A DNA stretch of 32,747 nt, from positions 1 to 32,747 of the forward strand of contig RFHH01000023.1 of NCBI GenBank assembly GCA_003696075.1, in the 5' to 3' direction. Every line of letters begins with the position of its first letter. Position 1 is the stretch's first letter. Shown piece after piece: positions 16,544 through 24,483 of the stretch. This DNA is from Acidobacteriota bacterium (GTDB taxonomy: Bacteria > Acidobacteriota > Polarisedimenticolia > J045). Below the pieces are notes generated by a model. The model was not told the origin of the DNA. It searched no databases and saw only the letters and a program-made list of their open reading frames with translations. Made by a program: the position numbers and the translations under genes.

Positions 16544-19500
16544 ATGTCCGGTCCCGTCCGCCTCGCCGTCGCCGCCGCGCTCCTCGCCTCCGTCGAAGCG
16601 CTCCCCGCGGAGATGGGGGCACCGGTGCACCACGAGCTCACCGTGCGGATCGACCCGGCGGCCCACCGCCTCGAGGTCGAGGACGAGATCAGCCTTCCGG
16701 AGCCGCTGGCGGCCTCGGGCGATCTGCGCTTCCTGCTTCATCGCGGGCTCGAGGCGGTCTCCGCCACCCCGGAATACGCCGTGGAGCGAATGGAGCCGCC
16801 GCGGTCTTTGCGGCGCTACGGCATCAACGAGGAGAGTCCCGGCGAGGCTGCGGTCCCGCTGGACGAGTACCGCCTGCGGCCGACGACCGCCGGTGCCCCT
16901 CCCGCCCGGCCGCCGATCCTCCGCTACTCGGGAGTGATCCACCACCCGATCCGTGCGGAAGGCGAGGAGTACGCGCGGAGCTTCTCCAGAACTCCGGGAC
17001 TCATCGACGAGAAAGGCGTCGTGCTCTCGGGCAGCACTTTCTGGGTGCCGCTGTTCGGCGACGCGCTGGTGAGCTTCCGGATGACCGTGGATCTGCCCGC
17101 CGGATGGGACGCGGTCAGCCAGGGCCGGAGGGAAAAGCACGAGGCAGCGGGCGGACGCCGTCGCGTCGTCTGGAATTCGCCGGAGCCGATGGACGAGATC
17201 TACCTCGTCGCCGCCCCGTTCGAGGAGTACGAGCGCCGAAACGGGAAGCTGACGGCGATGGTGTTCCTGCGCGAGAAGGATCCGAACCTGGCGGCCCGAT
17301 ATCTGGAGGCCACCGTCCAGGACATCTCGATGTACGAGAAGCTCATCGGCCCGTACCCGTACGCGAAGTTCGCGCTCGTGGAGAACTTCTGGGAGACCGG
17401 CTACGGGATGCCATCGTTCACCCTGCTCGGGCCGAAGATCATCCGCTTCCCGTTCATCCTGCAGTCCTCCTATCCGCACGAGATCCTTCACAACTGGTGG
17501 GGGAACTCGGTCTTCGTCGATTACGAGAGCGGAAACTGGTGCGAGGGCTTGACCGCCTACCTCGCCGATCACCTCTTCAAGGAGATGCAGGGGGCCGGCG
17601 AGGCCTACCGCCGCGACACGCTCGAGCGCTACCGCTCCTACGTCCGCGAAGCGCGGGACTTTCCGCTGACCGAGTTCCGCTCGCGGCACTCTTCGGCGAC
17701 CGAGGCTGTCGGCTACGGGAAGTCGCTGATGCTCTGGCACATGTTGCGGCGAAAGCTCGGCGACGCCACCTTCGTCGACGCTCTCGCGCGGCTCTACCGC
17801 GACTACCGGTTCCGCCGGGCATCGTTCGCCGACATCGAGAAGGTCTTCAGCGCCGTGAGCGGCACCGACCTCGGGCCTTTCTTCCGCCAGTGGGTGGAGA
17901 GGACCGGCGCTCCCTCGCTGGCGCTGGGACGGGTCGCGGACGAGACCCTTCCCGATGGCCGGCACCTTCTGACGGTGGAGCTGCGGCAAGTCCAACGGGA
18001 GGAACCCTTCGCGGTCGAGGTGCCGGTGGCGATCACGGTCGCGGGTGAGAGCGCGGCTCGGATCGTCTCCATCGAAATGAGCGGGCGGACCGCCACGGGC
18101 CGGTTCGAGCTGCCAGGACCGCCCGTCAGGGTCGACGTCGACCCTCAGTTCGATCTCTTCCGGCGGCTCGACCCGAGAGAGATCCCACCCACTCTTTCCC
18201 GGCTGTTCGGCGCCCCGAAAGTGGCCATCGTCGTGCCGGACGGAGACGGCGCGGTTCCTTCCGCCGCCTGGCGCCGCTTCGCCGAGGGCTGGGCGCGAGG
18301 GAACGCGCACGACGTCCGCATCGTCGGCGAGGCGGAGCTGGATCGGATTCCACGAGACCGCGCCGTCTGGATCCTGGGCGAAGAGAACCGCTGGGCCCGG
18401 GCGGTGACGGACGCGCTCGCCCCCAAGGGCGTTCGCGTCGACCGCGAGTCGGTCGATTTCGGGAGCCACCAGGCGGCCCGTCCCGGGACGAGCTTCGTCC
18501 TCGCCGCCGAGCACCCGTACGACGAGGACCTCGCCCTCGGCTGGATCGCTGCCGACAACCCGGCGGCGCTTCCGGGCCTCGCCCGCAAGCTGCCCCATTA
18601 CGGCCGGTACTCCTACCTCGCCTTCGAGGGTGACGAACCGACGAACGTGTTGAAAGGGCGGTGGGAGCCCGCCGGCTCCCCGCTGGTGCACGCGTTTGCG
18701 CCGGGCCCGCGCGCGGCGCTGCCGCAGCGGCAGCCGTTGGCCCGACCGGAGCCGGTCTTCGATGCGTCACGGATGATGGAGGACGTCCGCTGGCTCGCCT
18801 CTCCCGAACTCGAGGGCCGGTCCGCCGGAAGCGAGGGACTCCGGCGCGCCGCCGAAAGAGTGGCGCGCGTGTTCGCCGAGGCGGGGCTCGCGCCCGGCGG
18901 GGAGGACGGCTACTTCCAGATCTGGGAGGAGCCGGGTGGGCCGGAGGGACGCACGGTCACGCTCAGGAATGTCGTGGGGGTGATCCCCGGCACCCGCCCG
19001 GACTGGCGGGGCCAGTCCGTCGTCCTCGGCGCGCACCTCGATCATCTCGGACGGGGGTGGCCCGACGTCCATGCCGGGGACGAGGGGCGGATCCATCCGG
19101 GCGCCGACGACAACGCGTCCGGCGTCGCGGTGCTCCTCGAACTCGCCCGCATCCTCGGCCGTTCGCTCCATCCGCCCCGGGCGGTCGTGTTCGTGGCCTT
19201 CGACGGAGAGGAGTGGGGGCGCCGCGGATCGCGGCACTACGTCGAGACGATGCGGGACTACCCGGCCCGTGACGCGATCGCGATGATCAACCTCGACACG
19301 GTCGGCAGGCCCGATGGCGGCCGGCTGATGCTGTTCGGTACCGGCACCGCCGAAGAGTGGCCCCACATCGCGATGGGCGTCGGCTTCACCACCGGAGTGC
19401 AGGTGCGCGCCGTGCCCGACGACCCTGGCGGCAGCGATCAGATGAGCTTCGTCGAGGCGGGCGTTCCCGCAGTCCAGCTTTTCGGCAGCGCGCACGAGGA

Positions 19501-19918
19501 CTATCACCGCCCCACCGACACCCCCGACAAGGTTCGACCCGACGCTCTCGTCGACGCGGCGACCTTCGTGCGGGAGGCGGCGGTGTACCTCGCGGAGCGG
19601 ACCGAACCGCTCACCGCCGCGGGAGGGAAGCGGCCCGGCGCCGGGGGAGCGGGACGAAAGGTGAGCCTCGGCACGCTGCCCGATTTCACCGACCCCGGGC
19701 CGGGCGTTCTCGTCGTCCGCGTGATGCCGGACTCGCCCGCGGAGCGCGCCGGCCTGCGCGCCGGGGACCGGATCGTCGCCATCGATGGCCAGGCGGTCGC
19801 CGACGTCCGCGCCTACGCAGAGGTGCTGCGCGGCCACGCCCCCGGTGACACGATCCGGATCGAGATCGAGCGAGGCGGCGAGCGTCTCGAGCTCGACGCC
19901 ACCCTCGCGCCCCGCTGA
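16544..19918 (+). CDS. Secreted M1-type metallopeptidase fused to M28 aminopeptidase and PDZ domain
   Basis: This 1124-residue exported protein has two metalloprotease units. Residues 1-22 look like a signal peptide. The M1 part (about 25-455) has HEILHNWWGN with H312, E313 and H316 for zinc binding and E334 in NWCEGLTAYLADH as third ligand. The spacing is HExxH-x17-E, one less than the classic 18. An FWETGYGMPSF segment precedes it where classical members have GxMEN. A linker of about 280 residues follows. The M28 part (about 740-1020) has GAHLDHLG (H831), HPGADDNASG (D855), FDGEEWG (E889/E890), NLDTVGR (D918) and HEDYHRPTD (H988), a complete two-zinc set. A PDZ domain ends the chain (about 1050-1122; VMPDSPAERAGLRAGDRIVAIDG). 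It should trim peptides outside the cytoplasm. GGGAGG precedes ATG 16544. Domain assignment is firm; simultaneous activity of both sites is untested. Confidence 0.9.
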   Translation: MSGPVRLAVAAALLASVEALPAEMGAPVHHELTVRIDPAAHRLEVEDEISLPEPLAASGDLRFLLHRGLEAVSATPEYAVERMEPPRSLRRYGINEESPGEAAVPLDEYRLRPTTAGAPPARPPILRYSGVIHHPIRAEGEEYARSFSRTPGLIDEKGVVLSGSTFWVPLFGDALVSFRMTVDLPAGWDAVSQGRREKHEAAGGRRRVVWNSPEPMDEIYLVAAPFEEYERRNGKLTAMVFLREKDPNLAARYLEATVQDISMYEKLIGPYPYAKFALVENFWETGYGMPSFTLLGPKIIRFPFILQSSYPHEILHNWWGNSVFVDYESGNWCEGLTAYLADHLFKEMQGAGEAYRRDTLERYRSYVREARDFPLTEFRSRHSSATEAVGYGKSLMLWHMLRRKLGDATFVDALARLYRDYRFRRASFADIEKVFSAVSGTDLGPFFRQWVERTGAPSLALGRVADETLPDGRHLLTVELRQVQREEPFAVEVPVAITVAGESAARIVSIEMSGRTATGRFELPGPPVRVDVDPQFDLFRRLDPREIPPTLSRLFGAPKVAIVVPDGDGAVPSAAWRRFAEGWARGNAHDVRIVGEAELDRIPRDRAVWILGEENRWARAVTDALAPKGVRVDRESVDFGSHQAARPGTSFVLAAEHPYDEDLALGWIAADNPAALPGLARKLPHYGRYSYLAFEGDEPTNVLKGRWEPAGSPLVHAFAPGPRAALPQRQPLARPEPVFDASRMMEDVRWLASPELEGRSAGSEGLRRAAERVARVFAEAGLAPGGEDGYFQIWEEPGGPEGRTVTLRNVVGVIPGTRPDWRGQSVVLGAHLDHLGRGWPDVHAGDEGRIHPGADDNASGVAVLLELARILGRSLHPPRAVVFVAFDGEEWGRRGSRHYVETMRDYPARDAIAMINLDTVGRPDGGRLMLFGTGTAEEWPHIAMGVGFTTGVQVRAVPDDPGGSDQMSFVEAGVPAVQLFGSAHEDYHRPTDTPDKVRPDALVDAATFVREAAVYLAERTEPLTAAGGKRPGAGGAGRKVSLGTLPDFTDPGPGVLVVRVMPDSPAERAGLRAGDRIVAIDGQAVADVRAYAEVLRGHAPGDTIRIEIERGGERLELDATLAPR

Positions 19919-19947
19919 CGCCACCCGCGGCCGCCCCTGGAGACGCG

Positions 19948-19964
19948 CCGGCGGGATTCGCCGG
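19948..19964 (+). terminator. Possible transcription-end hairpin after the M1/M28 gene
   Basis: A 6-base GC stem (CCGGCG/CGCCGG) with loop GGATT begins 30 bases after the stop codon. There is no downstream T run, so it may be a weak or factor-assisted terminator, or chance at this GC content. Confidence 0.28.
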
Positions 19965-20026
19965 AGGGCCCGGCCGATCCGGCGCGGAGGCCTCGGGATC
20001 CATCGCCCGGTCACGTCGCCCCGGTT

Positions 20027-20045
20027 CGCCCGCTCGCGGCGGGCG
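20027..20045 (-). terminator. Possible transcription-end hairpin after the M16 gene
   Basis: A 7-base perfect stem (CGCCCGC/GCGGGCG) with loop TCGCG lies about 180 bases beyond the stop of the minus-strand M16 gene. It has no T tract on either side and may be chance. Confidence 0.22.
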
Positions 20046-20224
20046 GCCGGTGTTCCGCCAGCCGGTTCGGGGCGCGCCCGCGAAGGTGCGGCCTCCCCCG
20101 AAGCCGTGGCCGGGCACGCGGTCGCGCCCGGCTCCGCTCCCCGGCAACGGCCGGCGCGCAGCCTTCGCCCCTCCAGAAGGGTTGGGTACCGGAGCGCACC
20201 GCCGGGAAAGCTTCTCCGAGCCGG

Positions 20225-22906
20225 TCAGCGCACGACGGCCACGGCGAACCGATCGGGATCGATGTACGCCCTCGCTGCCCGGAGCACCTGCTCGGGCGTC
20301 ACGCGGCGGATCGCCTCGAGGAGTTCGGGATCGCCTCCGGTGGGCTCTCCGTAGAGCAGCCCGAGAGCGTCGTAGTACGCCTGGTTGATGCTCGTCAGCC
20401 TCCGCATGAAGATCCTTCCGCGACGCGCGGCGACCACCCGCTCGAGCTCCTCCACCGGAGGCGGCTCCTCGCGGAGTTCGCGGAGGATCCGGAAGATCTC
20501 CTTCTCCGCGTGCTCGAGGTTCGTCGCGGCGGTTCCCATCGCGATCTGGAGCAGCCGGCGTCCGGCCCCGAGCGGCGTGAGACCGGCCCCGATCGAGTAA
20601 GCGAGCCCCTGGGTTTCGCGGAGATCCATCTGGAGCCTCCCGGACAGGACGAGAACCGCGACCTCCAACGCGGGCAGATCCTTCTCCGGCACGTCCACGA
20701 TGGTCCCCACCCGCAGCGAACTCTGGCGCTTGCCCAGGGTGACCTCGCGGCGCGAACCGGCGGCGGTGGGCGCCGGCGGCGGGACGAGCGCCGTGGGCCG
20801 GGCGGGCTCGGCCGCCGGCGCCGGTGCTCGGGCGCCCCCCGTGCCGCGGCCGCCGAACAAGCGGGCGATGCGCCGCTCGATCTCGGACGGATCCACCCCG
20901 CCGCGCACGGCGAGGATCAGGTTGTCGGGCGCGAACAACGAAGAGTGCAGCGCGACCACCTCGTTTCGCGTGAGGCCGTCGAAGGAGCCGGGCTCTCCCG
21001 CGACCGGTCTGGAGAGCGGGTGTCCGGGCGCCAGCAGCTCGAGCAGGATCCGGCGGGACACTGCCGAAGGCGACTCGGCGGCGCGCCGCGCGCGATCCGC
21101 CATCCGCTCCGCCTCGCGCGTGACATCCTCCGCGGGGAAGAGCGGTTGCTGGATCAGCTCGGCGAGCAGGCGCAGGGCCTCCGGGGCCCGCTCGGCCCGC
21201 GACTCCAGCCGCACGAAGGAGAAATCGGGAGAGCTCTGGTAGTCGTCGAAGGGAATCCGCGGATCGTCGCGGAGCTTGAGCTGGGCACCCGCGAGGTCGA
21301 GTGCCCGGTCGAGTTCGAGCGCGTCGAGGCTCGCGGTTCCCGCTCGAAGCAGACCGTGCAGCAGCTCGGCCAGGCCGGGGCGTCCGGGCGGCTCGAGCGC
21401 CGACCGGTTGCGCGCCAGCAAGTGGACCGCGAAGACCGCCGAGTCGGGGTTCGGGCGGATCGATACGGTCAACCCGTTGGGAAGGACGAGGGTCCGCGGC
21501 CCGGCCTCGGGCGGGGCCGGCCACTCGGGCGCCGGCACAGCGAACTCCTCCACCGTTCCCGGTTCCTCGCCTGGCCCGGAGACGACCGCCAGCGCCTCCC
21601 GCCTGCCGAGGTACCGCCGGGCCACCGCGGCGATCTCCTCCGGGGTGACGGCCGCGAGCCGGGCCGCGGAGGCCTCGAGATCCGCGGCGCTCGCGTGGAG
21701 CAGCGCGGGGGCGCTGAACATCGCGTAGTAGTGCACCTGCTCGTCGAGAGTGGCCCGTGTCGTCAGCCGGCTCTCGCGCAGGGCGCGGAGCGACTCCAGG
21801 TCGAGGAGCCCGGGCGCCGCCGCCTCCGCCAGTGCCCGCCGCGCGCGCCGGATCACCTCCGCCGCCGGCACGCGCCCGGTGAGCGTCGCGTCGAGTTCGA
21901 GCACGCCGCGCCCGCCCACGGTGGAGTACGACAGCGCGGCGTCGAACGCCGCGGCAGGATCGCTCCGCACGAGATTCCGGACGAGCGGAGACCCCTCCCC
22001 GCTTCCAGCGAGGCGGACGAGGAGATCGAACGCCTCGGCATCGGGATCGCCCGCGTCCGGCGCAGGAAACGCCGCGCGCAGGTAGGTGCGCCCGGCCTCG
22101 ATCTTCTCGTGGACGATCCGTGCCGGATCGGTGAGCGCGAGGGTGGGCCGGGGGACGCCGCTCTCCGCCTCCCCCGCGCCGCCGGGGACACCGAAGCGCT
22201 CCCGGATGCGCGCGAGCGCCTCGTCTGGCTCGAACTCTCCGGCGAGGAAAAGGACCATGTTCCCGGGACGGTACCGGCGATGGTAGTAGTCGAGAACGGC
22301 ATCCCGCGCGAGAGCGGCGATCGACTCGGCCGTTCCCAGCACCGGCCGGGCGTAGGGCGACCCGGCGTGCAGCGCCCGGGTGAAGGCCAGATCGGCCTCG
22401 TGGGCGGGGTTGCTGGCGTCCCGGCGCATCTCCTCGAGGACGATCCCTTTTTCCTTGTCGAACTTGTCCTCCGGGAGAGTGGAGTGGAAGAGCATGTCGG
22501 CCTGGATCTCGAGCGCGCGGTCGAGCGATTCGCTGGGCGCGAGCATCAGGAACAGCGTGTGATCGGCGCGGGTGGTGGCGTTGTTGTACGCGCCGATGCG
22601 CTCCACGTCGGCATAGAGCTGCTCCTGGGTCCGGTTCCGGGTGCCGTTGAACAGGAGGTGCTCGAGGAAGTGCGAGGCCCCGGACATGCCCTCCGGCTCC
22701 CACGCCACCCCCGATTTCACCAGCACCGCGGAGCAAACGACCGGGTTGCCGCGAACCTGCCGCATGACGACGCGCAGCCCGTTCGGCAGCACCGTCTCGG
22801 CGAACCCCGACGCCGCGGGCGCTTCTCCCGGCGCCAGCAACAGCGACGCCAGCCCCGCCGCGAGAGCCACCGTCTGACCGACCGACCGCCGTCCGTTCGT
22901 CGCCAT
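20225..22906 (-). CDS. Secreted M16-family zinc peptidase, two-half form
   Basis: The 893-residue product has a signal peptide (about 1-32, ending APAASG) and two tandem M16 halves. The first half carries the inverted zinc motif SHFLEHLLFNGT, with H79-x2-E82-H83, and the distal glutamate in KEKGIVLEEMRRD (E159), 76 residues after H83, as in active M16 peptidases. The typical R/Y substrate region appears in GLAYSIGAGLTPLG within the second half (around residue 770). The second half starts near RTLVLPNGLTVSI (about 455) but has LAELLHGLLRAGT where the zinc motif would be, so it is the inactive partner lobe. This single-chain build matches pitrilysin/PqqL-like enzymes. It should degrade peptides in the periplasm or outside. 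ATG 22906 is preceded by GGAGGAG. It is transcribed toward the M1/M28 gene and away from the cytochrome gene. Confidence 0.92.
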   Translation of the reverse strand: MATNGRRSVGQTVALAAGLASLLLAPGEAPAASGFAETVLPNGLRVVMRQVRGNPVVCSAVLVKSGVAWEPEGMSGASHFLEHLLFNGTRNRTQEQLYADVERIGAYNNATTRADHTLFLMLAPSESLDRALEIQADMLFHSTLPEDKFDKEKGIVLEEMRRDASNPAHEADLAFTRALHAGSPYARPVLGTAESIAALARDAVLDYYHRRYRPGNMVLFLAGEFEPDEALARIRERFGVPGGAGEAESGVPRPTLALTDPARIVHEKIEAGRTYLRAAFPAPDAGDPDAEAFDLLVRLAGSGEGSPLVRNLVRSDPAAAFDAALSYSTVGGRGVLELDATLTGRVPAAEVIRRARRALAEAAAPGLLDLESLRALRESRLTTRATLDEQVHYYAMFSAPALLHASAADLEASAARLAAVTPEEIAAVARRYLGRREALAVVSGPGEEPGTVEEFAVPAPEWPAPPEAGPRTLVLPNGLTVSIRPNPDSAVFAVHLLARNRSALEPPGRPGLAELLHGLLRAGTASLDALELDRALDLAGAQLKLRDDPRIPFDDYQSSPDFSFVRLESRAERAPEALRLLAELIQQPLFPAEDVTREAERMADRARRAAESPSAVSRRILLELLAPGHPLSRPVAGEPGSFDGLTRNEVVALHSSLFAPDNLILAVRGGVDPSEIERRIARLFGGRGTGGARAPAPAAEPARPTALVPPPAPTAAGSRREVTLGKRQSSLRVGTIVDVPEKDLPALEVAVLVLSGRLQMDLRETQGLAYSIGAGLTPLGAGRRLLQIAMGTAATNLEHAEKEIFRILRELREEPPPVEELERVVAARRGRIFMRRLTSINQAYYDALGLLYGEPTGGDPELLEAIRRVTPEQVLRAARAYIDPDRFAVAVVR

Positions 22907-22965
22907 CGCCGATTCTCCTCCACCCCTGCGCCGGGGGCGACGCCCGCGCCCCCGCGCGGCCGCTC

Positions 22966-22971
22966 AGTCTA
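22966..22971 (-). promoter_or_regulatory. Possible -10 element for the M16 gene
   Basis: On the minus strand the sequence GGTAGACT gives TAGACT, four of six matches to TATAAT, 60 bases before the start codon. The same GGTAGACT octamer occurs before the amidase gene at 25896-25903. No clear -35 was found. Confidence 0.33.
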
Positions 22972-23003
22972 CCTTGCGCGGCCCTCGGCCCGGGATTCCG
23001 GAG

Positions 23004-23026
23004 ACCCTGCCCGCCAGGGTGATAAT
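23004..23026 (+). promoter_or_regulatory. Inverted repeat abutting a -10 element before the cytochrome gene
   Basis: ACCCTG (23004-23009) and CAGGGT (23015-23020) form a perfect 6-base inverted repeat around CCCGC. GATAAT (23021-23026), five of six matches to the -10 consensus, follows directly. The repeat would occupy the spacer between -35 and -10, a common operator position. The start codon is 45 bases further on. The -10 is credible; the operator role is inferred. Confidence 0.42.
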
Positions 23027-23070
23027 GGTCGCCCGGCGCAGCCCGCCGTCCGGCGGGCGGGGAGGAAGTC

Positions 23071-24483
23071 ATGACCGATCGAGCGATCCGTCTCGCCGCG
23101 GCGCTCGCGGCGCTCGGCCTGGGTGTCGCGCCGGCCGCCGGCGGCGAAGGTTCGGTGCCTTACGATCAGTTCGACCCGGACACCGCGTGTGCCGAGTGCC
23201 ATACCGACATCGCCGGCCAGTACCGTCAGGCGATGATGTCCCAGGCCTTCGTCCATCCGTGGGACGAAATCGAGTATTTCGAGCTGGCGCTGCCCCACGC
23301 CCGGAAGAACCCGCAGGTCGCAGCGATCGAGGCCGGGTGCAACGGTTGTCACGCTCCGCTCGCCTTCCTCGCCGGAGACATCCCCCCGGCGCGCCCGTCC
23401 GCCGGCACGCGCGCCAACGAAGGCGTGTCTTGCGACCTGTGCCATTCGATCACCGGGTTCGAGGGTGAGCTGCCGTTCAATTTCAACTACACCCTCGCTC
23501 CGGGTGATGTGGAGCAGGGGGTTCGGGAGGACTCGGAGAGCATGGGGCACGAGATCGCCCGCAATCCCTTCCTCCAAACGGCCGAGTTCTGCGGGATTTG
23601 CCACAACGAGAAGGACCCGTACGGCCAATGGGTCAAAGCGACGCACCTCGAATGGCGGGAGAGCCCGCAGGCGCGCGCCGGCATCGTCTGCCAGGACTGC
23701 CACATGCCGCCGGCCGCGGGGAGCAGCGCGCCGGCCGCCGGCGGTCCCGAGCGTCCCGACGTCCGGCAGCACCTCTTCCACGGAGCGCACGATCCGGGCA
23801 AGCTGAAGGGGGCGATCGAAGTGCGGATCCACCCCCGGTCCACGAGGGCCAAGCCGGGGGACACGGTGGAGCTGCAGGCGACGGTCGTGAACGCCAAGGC
23901 GGGCCACATGATTCCGACGGGCTCGGCCGAGGAACGGGTGGTCTGGCTGCACGTCGAGGCGGAAGACGCCTACGGCCGGCGCTACCACCTCCCTGTGCAG
24001 CCCAAGGGGTTCGCCGGCGAGGAGCTGACGATCGCCTCCCGGAAGGCGCTGGCCTACCAGGACATCGGTGAGATCCGCGGCGTCGCCGGGTTTCGGGGAC
24101 TTCCCCGGGACGGCGACGTGCCGGACGGCGACCGGATCTTCCGGCTCCCCTACCTCGACCCCAAAGGGCGGATGACGGTGGCCCAGTGGCACACCGCCAG
24201 CTTCGGGCCCGACTACCGGCTCGCGCCGCTTCAGGCGCGGAACGAGACCTTCGTCTGGACGGTGCCGGAGGACGTGCCTCCGGGGAAGGTGACCGTGACC
24301 GCCACCGTGTGGTACTCGCGCCTCGTGAGCTCCGTGGCGCGCTATCTCGGCGTGCCGCCGGAGGAGTCCCGGCCGCTGGCCATCGCCTCCCATACGACCG
24401 AGATCACCATCGAGCCTCCCGCGGCGGGGGCCGAGGCCGAGCGGGCCGGCGCCCGGGTCAAGGCTCGAGGTGGACCGTCTTGA
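23071..24483 (+). CDS. Exported pentaheme c-type cytochrome
   Basis: The 470-residue protein has a signal peptide (about 1-25) and five CxxCH heme-attachment motifs, CAECH (40-44), CNGCH (90-94), CDLCH (121-125), CGICH (174-178) and CQDCH (207-211). The first 215 residues therefore form a periplasmic multiheme domain of the cytochrome c554 / NrfA-like superfamily. MSQAFVHPWDE and HLEWRESPQA, next to the heme sites, supply histidines that could be distal ligands. The remaining ~250 residues lack hemes and look strand-rich, with an AKPGDTVELQATVVNAKAGH segment resembling an immunoglobulin-like fold and a conserved-looking GHMIPTG. It probably moves electrons in respiration or detoxification; electron donor, acceptor and any catalytic activity cannot be assigned. 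GGGGAGG precedes ATG 23071. Its last 26 bases overlap the end of the opposite dehydrogenase gene. Confidence 0.85.
   Translation: MTDRAIRLAAALAALGLGVAPAAGGEGSVPYDQFDPDTACAECHTDIAGQYRQAMMSQAFVHPWDEIEYFELALPHARKNPQVAAIEAGCNGCHAPLAFLAGDIPPARPSAGTRANEGVSCDLCHSITGFEGELPFNFNYTLAPGDVEQGVREDSESMGHEIARNPFLQTAEFCGICHNEKDPYGQWVKATHLEWRESPQARAGIVCQDCHMPPAAGSSAPAAGGPERPDVRQHLFHGAHDPGKLKGAIEVRIHPRSTRAKPGDTVELQATVVNAKAGHMIPTGSAEERVVWLHVEAEDAYGRRYHLPVQPKGFAGEELTIASRKALAYQDIGEIRGVAGFRGLPRDGDVPDGDRIFRLPYLDPKGRMTVAQWHTASFGPDYRLAPLQARNETFVWTVPEDVPPGKVTVTATVWYSRLVSSVARYLGVPPEESRPLAIASHTTEITIEPPAAGAEAERAGARVKARGGPS

Larger units (their letters stand above)
19919..20224. other. Convergent intergenic region with two GC hairpins
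   Basis: This 306-base gap lies between two convergent protease genes, and no gene is recognised. It contains two perfect hairpins: CCGGCG/CGCCGG around a 5-base loop (19948-19964) and CGCCCGC/GCGGGCG around a 5-base loop (20027-20045). Neither is followed by a T tract. Confidence 0.5.

Noticed and set aside
19686-23072. A 1128-residue open frame on the minus strand covering the M16 gene in another frame
   Set aside because: Arg/Pro/Gly-rich shadow of the M16 gene, with no recognisable motif.
20510-23074. An 854-residue open frame on the plus strand opposite the M16 gene
   Set aside because: Antisense shadow; the minus-strand frame has a signal peptide, HxxEH motif and a good ribosome site.
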